64,000 nucleotides of DNA from Streptomyces sp. TLI_235 (GCA_002300355.1 NSGV01000001.1:248001-312000), one strand, 5' to 3'; counted from the first letter of the stretch, positions 51,956-60,539 are shown. Made by a program: numbers and translations. Notes: a model not told the origin generated them from the sequence alone.

Positions 51956-52774
51956 CTACACGGCACGGCGGTAGAGCCACACGCCGAGCGGCGCGAAGGC
52001 CGCGACGATGCCGGCGTCCCAGGCGAGGGCCTGCCAGACGTCGGCGGCGGCCGGGCCGCCGAGAACCAGGGTGCGGACGGCCTCGGCGGTGCGGGAGACC
52101 GGTTGGTGGGCCGCGAAGGTCTGGAGCCAGCCGGGCATGGTCTCGACCGGGACGAAGGCCGCGGAGGCGAACACCAGCGGCGCGAGGATCGGGAAGGCGG
52201 CGGCCTGGGCGGTCTCCGGGTCGCCGACCGCGAGGCCCACGACGGCGAAGATCCAGGACATCGCGAAGCCGAACGCGAGCACCAGCAGGACCCCGCCCAG
52301 GAAGGCCGGGACGCCGGCGTGGATCCGGAAGCCGATCGCGAAGCCGACGGCGGTCATCAGGGCGACCACGAAGACGTTGCGGGTGAGGTCGGCGGTCGTC
52401 CGGCCCACCAGGACGGCGGAGCGTGCCATCGGCAGCGACCGGAACCGCTCCATCAGGCCGGTCTGCATGTCGGTGGCCAAGCCGATCGCGGTGTTCATCG
52501 AGCCGAAGACGGCGGTCTGCACGAAGATCCCGGGGACCAGGAAGTCGACGTAGTGGACGGGGCCGAGCGCGGGCGACACCACGCCGCCGAAGACGTACCG
52601 GAACATCAGCACGAAGACCAGCGGCTGGATGAAGGAGAAGACCAGTAGGCGGGGCACCCGGAGCAGCCCGATGAGGTTGCGCCAGGCCACCGCTCCGCCG
52701 TCCCGGGCGACGGCGGCGACGCCGGTGCGCAGGCGGGCGGGGACGGGCGGGCGGTGGGCGGCGATCGCGGTCAT
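51956..52774 (-). CDS. ABC-2 type transporter permease (DrrB-like)
   Basis: A 272-residue, six-helix ABC-2 permease: WRNLIGLLRVPRLLVFSFIQ, PLVFVLMFRYVFGGVV, MQTGLMERFRSLPMARSAVL and FASAAFVPVETMPGWLQTFA, the typical end of daunorubicin-resistance permeases. The ATG overlaps the TGA of the ATPase gene as ATGA, so subunits are coupled. It forms an exporter with the upstream ATPase, probably for a hydrophobic antibiotic or lipid-like compound. Confidence 0.93.
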   Translation of the reverse strand: MTAIAAHRPPVPARLRTGVAAVARDGGAVAWRNLIGLLRVPRLLVFSFIQPLVFVLMFRYVFGGVVSPALGPVHYVDFLVPGIFVQTAVFGSMNTAIGLATDMQTGLMERFRSLPMARSAVLVGRTTADLTRNVFVVALMTAVGFAIGFRIHAGVPAFLGGVLLVLAFGFAMSWIFAVVGLAVGDPETAQAAAFPILAPLVFASAAFVPVETMPGWLQTFAAHQPVSRTAEAVRTLVLGGPAAADVWQALAWDAGIVAAFAPLGVWLYRRAV

Positions 52775-53748
52775 GACTGTGCCTCGGCGGAGTGGGCGGC
52801 CGGCTCCGGTGTGCGGGTGCGGTGGCCGGTCAGGGAGAGGAAGACGTCGTCCAGACTGGGCTCGCGGACGGCGACCCGGCGCGGCGCCAGCCCGGCCTCG
52901 TCGGTGACCCGGAGGATGTCGATGAGCAGCCGGGCGCTGTCCTCGGCGCCGAGCCTGAGCAGGTCGCCCTCCTGCTGCGGGGCGGCGCCGAGGCGGTCGG
53001 CGAGCAGTTCGGACGCGCGGGAGGCGCGGCGGTGGTCGCCCATCGCGAGTTCGATCACGGTGTCCCCGAGGCGGGCCTTGAGGGCGGCCGGGGTGTCGTC
53101 GGCGATGATCCGCCCCTCGTTGACGACGACCACGCGGGCGGCCAGCCGATCCGCCTCCTCGAGGTACTGGGTGGTGAGCAGGACGGTGGTGCCGTCGTCC
53201 ACCAGGGTGCGGATGAGGTCCCACAGGGCGATCCGGCTCTGCGGGTCGAGGCCGGTGGTCGGCTCGTCGAGGAAGAGCACGGGCGGTTCGGCGACGAGGG
53301 CCGCGGCGATGTCGAGGCGGCGCCGCATGCCGCCGGAGTAGGTGCGGACCGGCCGGTCCGCGGCGTCCTCGAGGCGGAAGCGTGCCAGCAGTTCGGCCGC
53401 GCGGGGGCGGACCTGGGCCCGGGGGGCGTGGGTGAGCCTGCCGATGAGCCGCAGGTTCTCCCGTCCGGTGAGGTTGGGGTCGACCGCGGCGAACTGGCCG
53501 GCCAGCCCGATCAGCCGCCGTACGGCGGCCGCCTGGCGCACCACGTCGTGGCCGAGCACCTCGGCGCGCCCGGCGGTCGGGCGGATGATGGTCGTCAGGA
53601 TCCGGATCATGGTGGTCTTGCCCGCGCCGTTCGGCCCCAGCAGGCCGAAGACCGTCCCCGGTGCCACGTCGAAGCGGACGTCGTCCAGCGCGGTCATGGG
53701 CCCGAAGCGCTTGCTCAGCCCGAGGACGCTGATCGCCGGCTGCCCCAT
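52771..53748 (-). CDS. ABC transporter ATP-binding protein (DrrA-like)
   Basis: A 325-residue ATPase. It has a P-loop GLLGPNGAGKTTMIRILTT, Q-loop region LAGQFAAVDPNLTGRENL, signature TYSGGMRRRLDIAAALV, Walker B PVLFLDEPTTGLDPQSR and H-loop TTQYLEEADRLA. The DrrA family also has the C-terminal regulatory domain seen here (EPSLDDVFLSLTG). The ATG at 53748 matches family length. It is divergent from the Cys-rich gene across a promoter with a CsoR-like palindrome. Confidence 0.95.
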   Translation of the reverse strand: MGQPAISVLGLSKRFGPMTALDDVRFDVAPGTVFGLLGPNGAGKTTMIRILTTIIRPTAGRAEVLGHDVVRQAAAVRRLIGLAGQFAAVDPNLTGRENLRLIGRLTHAPRAQVRPRAAELLARFRLEDAADRPVRTYSGGMRRRLDIAAALVAEPPVLFLDEPTTGLDPQSRIALWDLIRTLVDDGTTVLLTTQYLEEADRLAARVVVVNEGRIIADDTPAALKARLGDTVIELAMGDHRRASRASELLADRLGAAPQQEGDLLRLGAEDSARLLIDILRVTDEAGLAPRRVAVREPSLDDVFLSLTGHRTRTPEPAAHSAEAQS

Positions 53749-53839
53749 GCGCCGTCCCTCCGTCCCGCGACCGCCCGGCCCGCACCGCGGGCCCGGCACA
53801 ACTTCCAGTCTCCCTCCCCCGGTCGGACACTCCGGTCGG

Positions 53840-53855
53840 ATACCCCACGGGGTAT
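53840..53855. promoter_or_regulatory. CsoR-type operator candidate
   Basis: ATACCCC-AC-GGGGTAT is a perfect dyad with 7-base arms. It matches the TACCCC/GGGGTA pattern of copper-sensing CsoR-family operators, and TATGGT at 53853-53858 could be a -10 box overlapped by it. It lies 57 bases before the Cys-rich gene and 92 bases from the divergent DrrA-like start. Just beside it CCGGTCGGA is repeated (53819 and 53832). Confidence 0.65.
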
Positions 53856-53911
53856 GGTGGGGGCGAAACGTGAGGACGGCCCCGAGCGGGCCCGGGACCG
53901 GGAGTTGTGCG

Positions 53912-54091
53912 ATGTGTCGACGGACGGTGTGCCGCAGCTGCGGAAAGGCCGGCTACGCGGGGTGTGGCATGCACGTCGACCAGGTGCTCGCCGGGGTTCC
54001 CCGGGCCGACCGCTGCACCTGTGACAAGGACGGCACGGACCGGGCCGCCGGCCGGCCCGGTCTGCTGGCGAGGCTCCTGGGCCGCCGCTGA
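53912..54091 (+). CDS. Small Cys-rich, metal-binding-type protein
   Basis: A 59-residue protein with seven cysteines in the first 38 residues: MCRRTVCRSCGKAGYAGCGM, then HVDQVLAGVPRADRCTCD. The spacing C-x4-C-x2-C...C-x-M-H...C-x-C gives several soft-metal ligands, and short proteins of this pattern are widespread and annotated as hypothetical. GGGAG lies 12 bases before the ATG. The CsoR-like palindrome in its promoter suggests copper or related thiophilic stress as signal, so it may be a copper/zinc buffer or chaperone. That role is inferred. Confidence 0.78.
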   Translation: MCRRTVCRSCGKAGYAGCGMHVDQVLAGVPRADRCTCDKDGTDRAAGRPGLLARLLGRR

Positions 54092-54113
54092 GCCGGCGCG
54101 GCAGGGCCGGCCG

Positions 54114-54845
54114 TCAGGCCCGGCCCGGCGGGTCCGAGGCCACGGCGTCCGCCGGTGCGCCCGGGGCGGTGTGGCTCCCGGCCCGGATGACGCGGCCGGT
54201 CACGGTGGCCGGGACGATCCGGATCCACAACTGCCGGTTCCCGCCCGCCCAGGCCTCGGTGGCGGCGAGCCCGGCCAGCCGCTGCTCCTCGGCCGGGTCG
54301 CGCACGCGCTCGGCCCGGCCACCGACCAGGACGCTCCAGCCGGTGCTGCGCCGGTCGTCCACCCGGTCGACCTCGAAGCCGACGTCCTCGCCCGCGGCGG
54401 TGGCCGCCACCCCGAAGTCGGCCGTGCGATAGGCGAGCGTGGTGCCGTCGACGGTGTAGTTGACCGGGAGCACGAGCGGGAAGCGGTGACCCGGCAGGGC
54501 GATCCGGCCGATGCCGTGGGTGCCGAGCCGCTCCCAGCACTCCTCCTCGGTGAGTCTGAGCAGCCGCGGGTGCGGCGCGGCGGCGGGACGGCCGGGCGGC
54601 GCGTCCGCACGCCCCTCGACCAGGTCGGCGACGGTGAAGCCCAGGACGCGGGCGAGGCGGAACACGGCGTCGGGGTCGAAGCCGGGCCCGAAGTCCAGCA
54701 GGTAGCCGACGTAGCGGGCCGACATGCCGGCCCGGGCGGCCGCCTCGTCCTGGGTGAGGCCGAGCTGCCGGCACCGGGAGACGACCCGTCGGGCGATGTC
54801 GTCGGGGGTGACCGGAATCGGCGGTACAGCGGTGTTGTCGAGCAT
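54114..54845 (-). CDS. XRE helix-turn-helix / PPOX flavin-binding fusion protein
   Basis: A 243-residue two-domain protein. Residues 1-75 form an XRE-type HTH: VVSRCRQLGLTQDEAAARAG then MSARYVGYLLDFGPGFDPDA. Residues 95-225 form a PPOX/Rv-type split barrel: WERLGTHGIGRIALPGHRFP, LVLPVNYTVDGTTLAYRT and GWSVLVGGRAERV. The fusion fits a flavin- or F420-sensing regulator, or a DNA-associated redox enzyme. It ends 22 bases past the Cys-rich gene, convergently, and starts 12 bases after the alcohol dehydrogenase stop, so it is co-transcribed with that gene in the DosR/OsdR-like island. Confidence 0.9.
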   Translation of the reverse strand: MLDNTAVPPIPVTPDDIARRVVSRCRQLGLTQDEAAARAGMSARYVGYLLDFGPGFDPDAVFRLARVLGFTVADLVEGRADAPPGRPAAAPHPRLLRLTEEECWERLGTHGIGRIALPGHRFPLVLPVNYTVDGTTLAYRTADFGVAATAAGEDVGFEVDRVDDRRSTGWSVLVGGRAERVRDPAEEQRLAGLAATEAWAGGNRQLWIRIVPATVTGRVIRAGSHTAPGAPADAVASDPPGRA

Positions 54846-54856
54846 GTCCGGCTCCT

Positions 54857-55900
54857 TCAGGTGCGGAAGAAGGCCACCTTGAGCGCGCCGGTGCGCGCGG
54901 GGTCGGCGAAGACGTCGTAGCCCTCCTGCATCTCGTCGAGGCCGAAGCGGTGGGTGATCAGGTCGCCGGTCGGCAGGCGGCCGGCCGCCAGCATGTCGAG
55001 CAGCAGCGGGGTGCTGCTGGTGTCGACGAGGCCGGTGGTGATGGTGATGTTCCTGATCCAGAGGTCCTCGAGGTGCAGGGTCGCGGGTCTGCCGTGGACA
55101 CCCACGTTGGCGACCCGGCCGCCGGGCCGCACCAGGCGGGTGCACTGCTCGAAGGTCTCCGGCAGGCCGACGGCCTCGATCGCCACGTCGGCGCCGCGGC
55201 CGTCCCGGCCCAGGCCGTCCGCGGCCGCGCGGTCCGCCTCCTCGGGGGTGAGGAGGCTGTCGGCGCCGGCCTGTCCGGCGGCCTTGAGCCGTCTCTCCGC
55301 GGGGTCGACCGCGACGATCCGGGCCGGGCTGTACAGCCGGGCGGTGGCGATGGTGGCGAGTCCGATCGGGCCGGCGCCGACGACCACGACGGTGTCGCCG
55401 GGGCCCACCCGCCCGTTGCGGACGCCGACCTCGAAGGAGGTGGGCAGGATGTCCGCCAGCATCAGGGCGGCCTCGTCGGTGACCTCGGGCGGCAGCCGGT
55501 GCAGCGAGGTGTCGGCGAAGGGGGTGCGCACGTACTCGGCCTGCGTCCCGTCGACGAGGTGGCCGAGGATCCAGCCGCCCCCGCCGGTGCACTGCCCGTA
55601 CGCCGCCTGCCGGCAGGAGGCGCAGCGGCCGCACGCGGAGATGCAGGAGACGAGCACCCGGTCGCCGGCCGCCACGGTGCGCACGCCGGGACCGGTCGCG
55701 ACGACCGTGCCGACGGCCTCGTGGCCGAGCACCCTGCCCTCGGCCACCTCGGGCACGTCGCCCTTGAGGATGTGCAGGTCGGTGCCGCAGATGGTCACCG
55801 CGTCCACGCGGACGATCGCGTCCTCGGGGTCGGCGAGGACGGGATCGGGGACCTCGCCCCAGACCCGGCGGCCCGGCCCGTGAAATGTCAGCGCCTTCAT
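54857..55900 (-). CDS. Zinc-dependent alcohol dehydrogenase (MDR superfamily)
   Basis: A 347-residue MDR protein. The catalytic zinc ligands are TICGTDLHI and GHEAVG; the structural zinc site is the four-Cys SCISACGRCASCRQAAYGQC; the NAD(P) motif is VVVVGAGPIGLATI. The pattern is near glutathione-independent formaldehyde/threonine-dehydrogenase-like ADHs found in the DosR-like island of streptomycetes. It is divergent from the GAF sensor kinase, and the 195-base gap carries two GGGCC-type dyads. Substrate is unknown; a role in low-oxygen redox balancing is inferred from context. Confidence 0.93.
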   Translation of the reverse strand: MKALTFHGPGRRVWGEVPDPVLADPEDAIVRVDAVTICGTDLHILKGDVPEVAEGRVLGHEAVGTVVATGPGVRTVAAGDRVLVSCISACGRCASCRQAAYGQCTGGGGWILGHLVDGTQAEYVRTPFADTSLHRLPPEVTDEAALMLADILPTSFEVGVRNGRVGPGDTVVVVGAGPIGLATIATARLYSPARIVAVDPAERRLKAAGQAGADSLLTPEEADRAAADGLGRDGRGADVAIEAVGLPETFEQCTRLVRPGGRVANVGVHGRPATLHLEDLWIRNITITTGLVDTSSTPLLLDMLAAGRLPTGDLITHRFGLDEMQEGYDVFADPARTGALKVAFFRT

Positions 55901-55988
55901 GTCCGGTCACTCCCTCGGACGTCCCGGCGCGGCGGCCCGCTGCCGGTTCACCTCTCCAGCGTCGGGCCCGGCCGGCGGCGGGCACCAT

Positions 55989-56024
55989 GGGCCGGACGGT
56001 CCGGCGGCGGGGCCGGGCGGCCCC
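55989..56024. promoter_or_regulatory. Two GGGCC-N4/5-GGYCC dyads, candidate DevR/OsdR boxes
   Basis: 55989-56003 reads GGGCCGGACGGTCCG, and 56009-56024 reads GGGGCCGGGCGGCCCC, a perfect 7-base dyad. DevR boxes have GGGAC/GTCCC half-sites four to five bases apart; these are close. They lie between the divergent dehydrogenase and kinase genes. High GC background increases chance matches. Confidence 0.5.
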
Positions 56025-56095
56025 ACCGTTCCCGCCCTGGGCGCGGCCCGGCCCCTACGCTGGGAGCCGGGCATCCGACGAGCACGGAGGACGCG

Positions 56096-57814
56096 GTGGG
56101 AAGCTCCCCGGAGAACGGGTCGTCCCCGCTCCCCCAGCTCCGCCTGGACGAGCTGCTGGACGAGCTCCAGGCCCGCCTGGACGCCGCCCGGCAGGCCCGG
56201 GACCGGATCCACAGCCTGCTGGAGGCCGTGCTCGACGTCGGCCGGGACCTGGAACTCACGCAGGCGCTGCGGCACATCGTCGAGGCGGCGGTGACGCTGG
56301 TGGACGCCGAGTACGGCGCGCTCGGGGTGATCGGCGAGGACCGCACGCTCTCCCAGTTCGTCCCGGTCGGGGTGGACGACGAGCAGCGGCGGCGGATCGG
56401 CCCGCTGCCCTCGGGCCGCGGCCTGCTGGGCGAACTGATCCGGCACCCGGTGCCGCTGCGGCTCGACGAGATCTCCGACCACCCCTCGTCGGCCGGTTTC
56501 CCCGCCCACCATCCGCCGATGCACAGCTTCCTGGGCGTGCCGATCCGGGTGCGGGACAAGGTCTTCGGCAACCTGTACCTGACCGAGAAGCGCGGCGGCG
56601 GGGGCTTCGACGCCGAGGACGAGGCCGTGCTCGCCACCCTCGCGGTGGCGGCCGGTGTGGCGATCGACAACGCCCGGCTCTACACCCGCGCCCGGCTGCG
56701 GGAGCGCTGGCTGACCGCCGGCGCGGAGATCACCAACGCCCTGCTCTCGGGCAGCCCGGAACAGGAGGTGCTGGACCTGCTCGTGACCCGGGCGTCCGAC
56801 ATCGCCGGCGCGGACCTCGCGGTGGTGGCCTTCTGCCTGCCGGGGACGGCCGAGCTGGAGGTCCAGATCGCGGTCGGGCTGCGGGCGGCCGACCACCACG
56901 GGCTGGTGCTGCCGACCGAGGGCTCGTTCGCCGGCGCCGCGGTGCGCACGGCCGACCTGGTCGTCAGCACCGATGTCCGCAAGGACCCGCGGATCACCGC
57001 CGGACCGCCCCGCTGGGAGGGCCTGGGGCCGGCGGTCGCCGTGCCGGTCGGCACCGCGGAGGGCGGCATCCGCGGGGTGCTGATGCTGGCACGCACCACC
57101 GGCTCCGCGCTGTTCGACGACGACGAGTCCGCGCCGCTGAAGGGCTTCGCCGCGCAGGCCGCCGTCGCGATGGAGCTGGCCGAGCGGCGCCGCGACTCCG
57201 AGCAGGTCGCCCTGCTCCAGGAGCGCGACCGGATCGCCCGGGACCTGCACGACCTGGCCATCCAACGGCTCTTCGCAACCGGGATGACCCTGCAGGGGGC
57301 CACCCGGTTCATCGACCACCCCGACGCCACCGAACGGGTGCTGCGGGCGATCGACGACCTGGACGAGACCGCCAAGACCATCCGGTCGACCATCTTCGGC
57401 CTCCGGACCAAGCGGTCGGGGGCCGCCGGCCAGGGGCTGCGGGCCAGGGTGGTCGAGGTCGTGGAGCGGGCGGTGCCGGTACTGGGGTTCACCCCGGCGC
57501 TGCGGATGACCGGCCTGCTCGACGTCACCGTCCCGCCGGAGGTGGCCCAGGAGGTGCTCGCCGTGCTGCAGGAGGCGCTGTCCAACGCCGCCCGGCATGC
57601 CGAAGCCGGCGCCGTGGAGGTGTCGCTCGCCGCCGGCGGGGACCTGGTCCTCACCGTCACGGACGACGGTGTCGGGCTGCCCGCGGACGGGCGGCGCAGC
57701 GGGCTGGCCAACCTCGCCGAGCGGGCCGCCGCGCTCGGCGGCGGCTTCGACGCCCACACCCGCCCCGGGGGCGGGACGGAGCTGGTCTGGCGGGTCCCGC
57801 TGCCGGCCGCCTGA
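56096..57814 (+). CDS. GAF-GAF sensor histidine kinase, DevS/OsdK type
   Basis: A 572-residue NarL-class kinase. The N-terminal coiled coil (LDELLDELQARLDAARQARD) is followed by two GAF domains, the first with VDAEYGALGVIGEDRTLSQF and SFLGVPIRVRDKVFGNLYLT, the second with ADLAVVAFCLPGTAELEVQ. HisKA_3 follows with phosphoacceptor His385 in RDRIARDLHDLAIQRLF, and the HATPase has EALSNAARHAEA and VTDDGVGLP. In mycobacteria the first GAF of DevS/DosT binds heme and senses O2, NO and CO; heme binding here is inferred. Start is GTG 56096 after GGAGG. Its likely partner is the response regulator at 59244. Confidence 0.94.
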   Translation: MGSSPENGSSPLPQLRLDELLDELQARLDAARQARDRIHSLLEAVLDVGRDLELTQALRHIVEAAVTLVDAEYGALGVIGEDRTLSQFVPVGVDDEQRRRIGPLPSGRGLLGELIRHPVPLRLDEISDHPSSAGFPAHHPPMHSFLGVPIRVRDKVFGNLYLTEKRGGGGFDAEDEAVLATLAVAAGVAIDNARLYTRARLRERWLTAGAEITNALLSGSPEQEVLDLLVTRASDIAGADLAVVAFCLPGTAELEVQIAVGLRAADHHGLVLPTEGSFAGAAVRTADLVVSTDVRKDPRITAGPPRWEGLGPAVAVPVGTAEGGIRGVLMLARTTGSALFDDDESAPLKGFAAQAAVAMELAERRRDSEQVALLQERDRIARDLHDLAIQRLFATGMTLQGATRFIDHPDATERVLRAIDDLDETAKTIRSTIFGLRTKRSGAAGQGLRARVVEVVERAVPVLGFTPALRMTGLLDVTVPPEVAQEVLAVLQEALSNAARHAEAGAVEVSLAAGGDLVLTVTDDGVGLPADGRRSGLANLAERAAALGGGFDAHTRPGGGTELVWRVPLPAA

Positions 57815-58807
57815 TCACTCGTCCCGGTCGTCCTCGTCGATGCTGTCGGTGACCGGGAGCCGCGGTGTCGGGGCGCCTTCGGGGCCGTAGCCGAGCCTGA
57901 GGATCATCTGCACGCAGCCGGGCCCGTGCGACGGGTCCCGCATCTCCCACCGCAGCTCGGGCCACTCGACGGCCTGGTGCAGCATCGACGCGCGGACCTG
58001 GTGGACGGTGGCGACCAGCAGCACGTGCTGCAGTGCCAGACCGGCCCTCAGCCAGTCCGCCGGGCGGTCCCGTTCGGTGGACAGGACGGCGATGCACGGA
58101 TGGGCCTCGAAGGCGGCGGGCGCCCGGTGCTCGGCCGGGTCGATGGCGGAGAAGTCCCGCACCGGCAGGTGGCCTGCGGCGTCCTGCGGTCCGAGGGCGC
58201 TGCGCGGGATCCCGTACGGCGGGCCGCCGGGGGGCTGGATCCAGGCGCGGCTCTCGGCGCGCCGCCCGGGGTCCGTGGTGTTGCTCCGCTCCGCCTCGGC
58301 GGTCAGCTGGAGCAGCCGTTGGACCTCCTGCGGGCCGGGGATGTCGAGCACGGTCTCCTCGGCCCGGGCGGCTGCGACGAGGTCGGCGAGGACGGCGGCC
58401 GGGACGGGTGGTCCGGTGAACGGTCGGCGGACGGTGTGCCGGTGCCAGATCGCCCCGTACAGCTCGGCGGTGCTGGGCAGGACGGCGAGGGCGGGCCGGT
58501 CGAGTTCGACGGCGGCCAGCAGGTCGGGTTCGGCGGGGTCGGGCAGCAGCCGGACCTCGGGGGCCCATCCCAGGTGGCGGGCCGCCACCTGGATGTTGAA
58601 GACCGCGGCGCCGACCGAGATGTGCAGCGCCTGGCCCCGCGGGTCGGTCCGGGGCAGGGTCCGCTCCGCAACGGCGCGCACCTCCAGCGTCGAGGTCTCG
58701 GGGCGCAGCCGGAAGTGCCAGGGCTGGCTGTTGTGGATGGACGGCGCGGCGACCGCCGCGGCGACCAGCGTCTCCAGGGCGGCGGCGTCCAGGGCGATGG
58801 CGGGCAT
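57815..58807 (-). CDS. Acg/Rv3131-type nitroreductase-fold protein
   Basis: A 330-residue divergent nitroreductase. It has AAAVAAPSIHNSQPWHFRL (FMN-binding N-terminus typical of the family), RRPFTGPPVPAAVLADLVAA and a C-terminal half with LQHVLLVATVHQVRASMLHQ. In Mycobacterium tuberculosis the Acg family belongs to the DosR regulon, and members lack a closed FMN site and may store flavin instead of reducing nitro compounds. Its position, convergent to the DevS-like kinase and behind the SHOCT gene, supports a place in the same regulon. The ATG at 58807 follows GGAGG. Confidence 0.92.
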   Translation of the reverse strand: MPAIALDAAALETLVAAAVAAPSIHNSQPWHFRLRPETSTLEVRAVAERTLPRTDPRGQALHISVGAAVFNIQVAARHLGWAPEVRLLPDPAEPDLLAAVELDRPALAVLPSTAELYGAIWHRHTVRRPFTGPPVPAAVLADLVAAARAEETVLDIPGPQEVQRLLQLTAEAERSNTTDPGRRAESRAWIQPPGGPPYGIPRSALGPQDAAGHLPVRDFSAIDPAEHRAPAAFEAHPCIAVLSTERDRPADWLRAGLALQHVLLVATVHQVRASMLHQAVEWPELRWEMRDPSHGPGCVQMILRLGYGPEGAPTPRLPVTDSIDEDDRDE

Positions 58808-58833
58808 GGTGTTTCCTCCGGTCCGTCGGCGGG

Positions 58834-59133
58834 TCAGCCGGAGGCCGGCCGGTGGGCCGAGCGCAGGGCGTCCAGGCGCTGCCGGTACTCGTCGGCGTCG
58901 ATCTGACCGCGGGCCAGGCGCTCGGCGAGCAGCGCTTCGGGGGCGCGGGGCTCGGTGTGCGGTGCTGCCGGGGGTTCGGCCGGCGGTCGGGCGGGCGGCT
59001 CGACGGTCGCGCGGCCGAGGTAGCGGGCCAGCAGGACGACGCCGGCGGTCAGCAGCCCGAGGACGAGCAGGGTGCTGAGGCTCATCAGGGCGATGCCCCA
59101 GCCGTTCATGCCGTGGCCGTTCCAGTACATCAT
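58834..59133 (-). CDS. Small membrane protein with SHOCT domain
   Basis: A 99-residue protein. It has one transmembrane helix (IALMSLSTLLVLGLLTAGVVLL), a Pro/Ala-rich linker and a C-terminal SHOCT domain (ALLAERLARGQIDADEYRQRL). SHOCT motifs mediate oligomerisation or protein interaction. AGGAGG lies upstream of two consecutive ATG codons; 59133 is chosen, and a GTG at 59136 is adjacent. It precedes the nitroreductase by 26 bases, so the two form an operon. A GGGCCG-AG-CGGCCC palindrome in front is a candidate OsdR/DevR box. Confidence 0.85.
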   Translation of the reverse strand: MMYWNGHGMNGWGIALMSLSTLLVLGLLTAGVVLLARYLGRATVEPPARPPAEPPAAPHTEPRAPEALLAERLARGQIDADEYRQRLDALRSAHRPASG

Positions 59134-59209
59134 CACGGCCTCCTGGTCCGGGCGGGTCGGGGGCGGATGCCCTCACCCCCACGGTCCGCCTGCGGCGGCC
59201 CGAACACAT

Positions 59210-59223
59210 GGGCCGAGCGGCCC
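59210..59223. promoter_or_regulatory. GGGCCG-AG-CGGCCC palindrome, candidate DevR/OsdR box
   Basis: Perfect 6-base arms around two bases, about 77 bases before the SHOCT start and 20 bases after the response-regulator stop. It resembles the dyads at 55989-56024. Confidence 0.5.
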
Positions 59224-59243
59224 TGTCCGCCGGGACGACCGGC

Positions 59244-59951
59244 TCAGTGCGCGTGCGGTGGTCGGTCGTGCGGCGGGTGGTACTCGACGTCGGCCTGTAC
59301 GGCGAGCACGGCGGCCTGCAGGCGCCGTTCGACGCCGAGCTTGGCGAGCAGCCGCGACACGTGGTTCTTGACGGTCTTCTCGGCGAGGTAGAGCTCCTTG
59401 CCGATCTCCCGGTTGGTCCTGCCCTCCCCCACCAGGGCGAGGATCTCCCGCTCGCGGGGCGTCAGCCGGTCGAGGGGGTCCTCGGTGTCGGTCTCGTCGT
59501 GGTGGCGCAGGTTCGCCATCAGCTTGCTGGTGGTGGCCGGGTCGAGCATCGACTGGCCGGCCGCCACGGTGCGGACGGCACTGACCAGGTCCGCGCCCTT
59601 GACCTGCTTGAGCACGTAGCCGGCCGCGCCGGCCATGATCGCGTCCAGCAGCGCGTCGTCGTCGTCGAAGGACGTCAGCATCAGGCAGGCGAGCCCGGGC
59701 ATCCGGTCCCGCAGCTCGCGGCAGACCGTGACCCCGTCGCCGTCGGGCAGCCGGACGTCGAGCACGGCCACCCGGGGCTTGAGGGCGGGCACCCGGGCCA
59801 GCGCCTGGGCGCAGGTGCCCGCCTCGCCCACGACCTCGATGTCGGGCTCGGCGTCCAGCAGGTCCTTCACGCCACGCCGCACGATCTCGTGGTCGTCCAG
59901 CAGGAAGACGCGCACGGGCGGCCCGTCCCCGGTGGCCCCGGTCGTGTCCAT
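59244..59951 (-). CDS. NarL/DevR-family response regulator (OsdR-like)
   Basis: A 235-residue LuxR-type response regulator. The receiver has acidic DD in FLLDDHEIVRRGVKDLLDAE, phosphoacceptor Asp65 in VAVLDVRLPDGDG, and Lys in GYVLKQVKGADL. The C-terminal HTH is LTPREREILALVGEGRTNRE followed by YLAEKTVKNHVSRLLAKL. This architecture and the neighbours match DevR of mycobacteria and OsdR of Streptomyces, which control dormancy and hypoxia genes. The kinase at 56096 is the likely partner, although it is on the other strand and separated by two genes. Confidence 0.94.
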   Translation of the reverse strand: MDTTGATGDGPPVRVFLLDDHEIVRRGVKDLLDAEPDIEVVGEAGTCAQALARVPALKPRVAVLDVRLPDGDGVTVCRELRDRMPGLACLMLTSFDDDDALLDAIMAGAAGYVLKQVKGADLVSAVRTVAAGQSMLDPATTSKLMANLRHHDETDTEDPLDRLTPREREILALVGEGRTNREIGKELYLAEKTVKNHVSRLLAKLGVERRLQAAVLAVQADVEYHPPHDRPPHAH

Positions 59952-60040
59952 CGCGGCCTCCTTGCGACGTACGTCGGCTCTTCCCCGATTCTGCGCGCGC
60001 GGTCGCCGTGCCGCAGCGGGCTCGCGGTGTCCCGGGCGGG

Positions 60041-60478
60041 TCAGGTCGGCGGGTCGCCTGCGTCCTCGCGCAGGGTGCTGCGGGAGACCGGGCCGAGCAG
60101 GTCGGCGAAGCGCTGCAGGACGTCGAGGAAGAGGTCGTCGACGGTGATGACGCCGACCGGCGTGCCGTCGCGCAGGACCGGCAGCCGCCGCACCCCGGTG
60201 CGGCGGAACGTGCGGTAGGCGGCGGCCAGATCGTCGTCCGCGTCGACGGTGAGCGCCGGCGCCGACATCAGACGCGCCACCGAGGTGTGCGGGTCCGCGC
60301 CGCCGGCCAGCACCCGGACGACGAGGTCCCGGTCGGTGAGCACACCGAGCAGGGCCCGGCTGTCCGCCACCAGGACGCAGCCGATCGCCTGCCCGTCCAT
60401 CAGCCGCGCCGCCTCCGCGGCGGTGCTGTCGGGTGCGACCGTCACGGGCGGCGAGACCATCAGGTCCGAGACACGCAT
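60041..60478 (-). CDS. Tandem CBS-domain protein
   Basis: A 145-residue CBS pair: VSDLMVSPPVTVAPDSTAAE, GCVLVADSRALLGVLTDRDL and VRRLPVLRDGTPVGVITVDD. CBS pairs bind adenosyl nucleotides and often act as energy sensors; the hypoxia-linked mycobacterial protein Hrp1 is of this kind and is DosR-regulated. There is no fused enzyme domain. It is divergent from the flavodoxin gene, with a GGGCC-type dyad between them. Confidence 0.92.
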   Translation of the reverse strand: MRVSDLMVSPPVTVAPDSTAAEAARLMDGQAIGCVLVADSRALLGVLTDRDLVVRVLAGGADPHTSVARLMSAPALTVDADDDLAAAYRTFRRTGVRRLPVLRDGTPVGVITVDDLFLDVLQRFADLLGPVSRSTLREDAGDPPT

Positions 60479-60539
60479 GTTCGGAACTCCCTCGGCTGCG
60501 GCTCCTCCCAGGACAGCCGTCCGCGGGCCCGGGCGGCCA

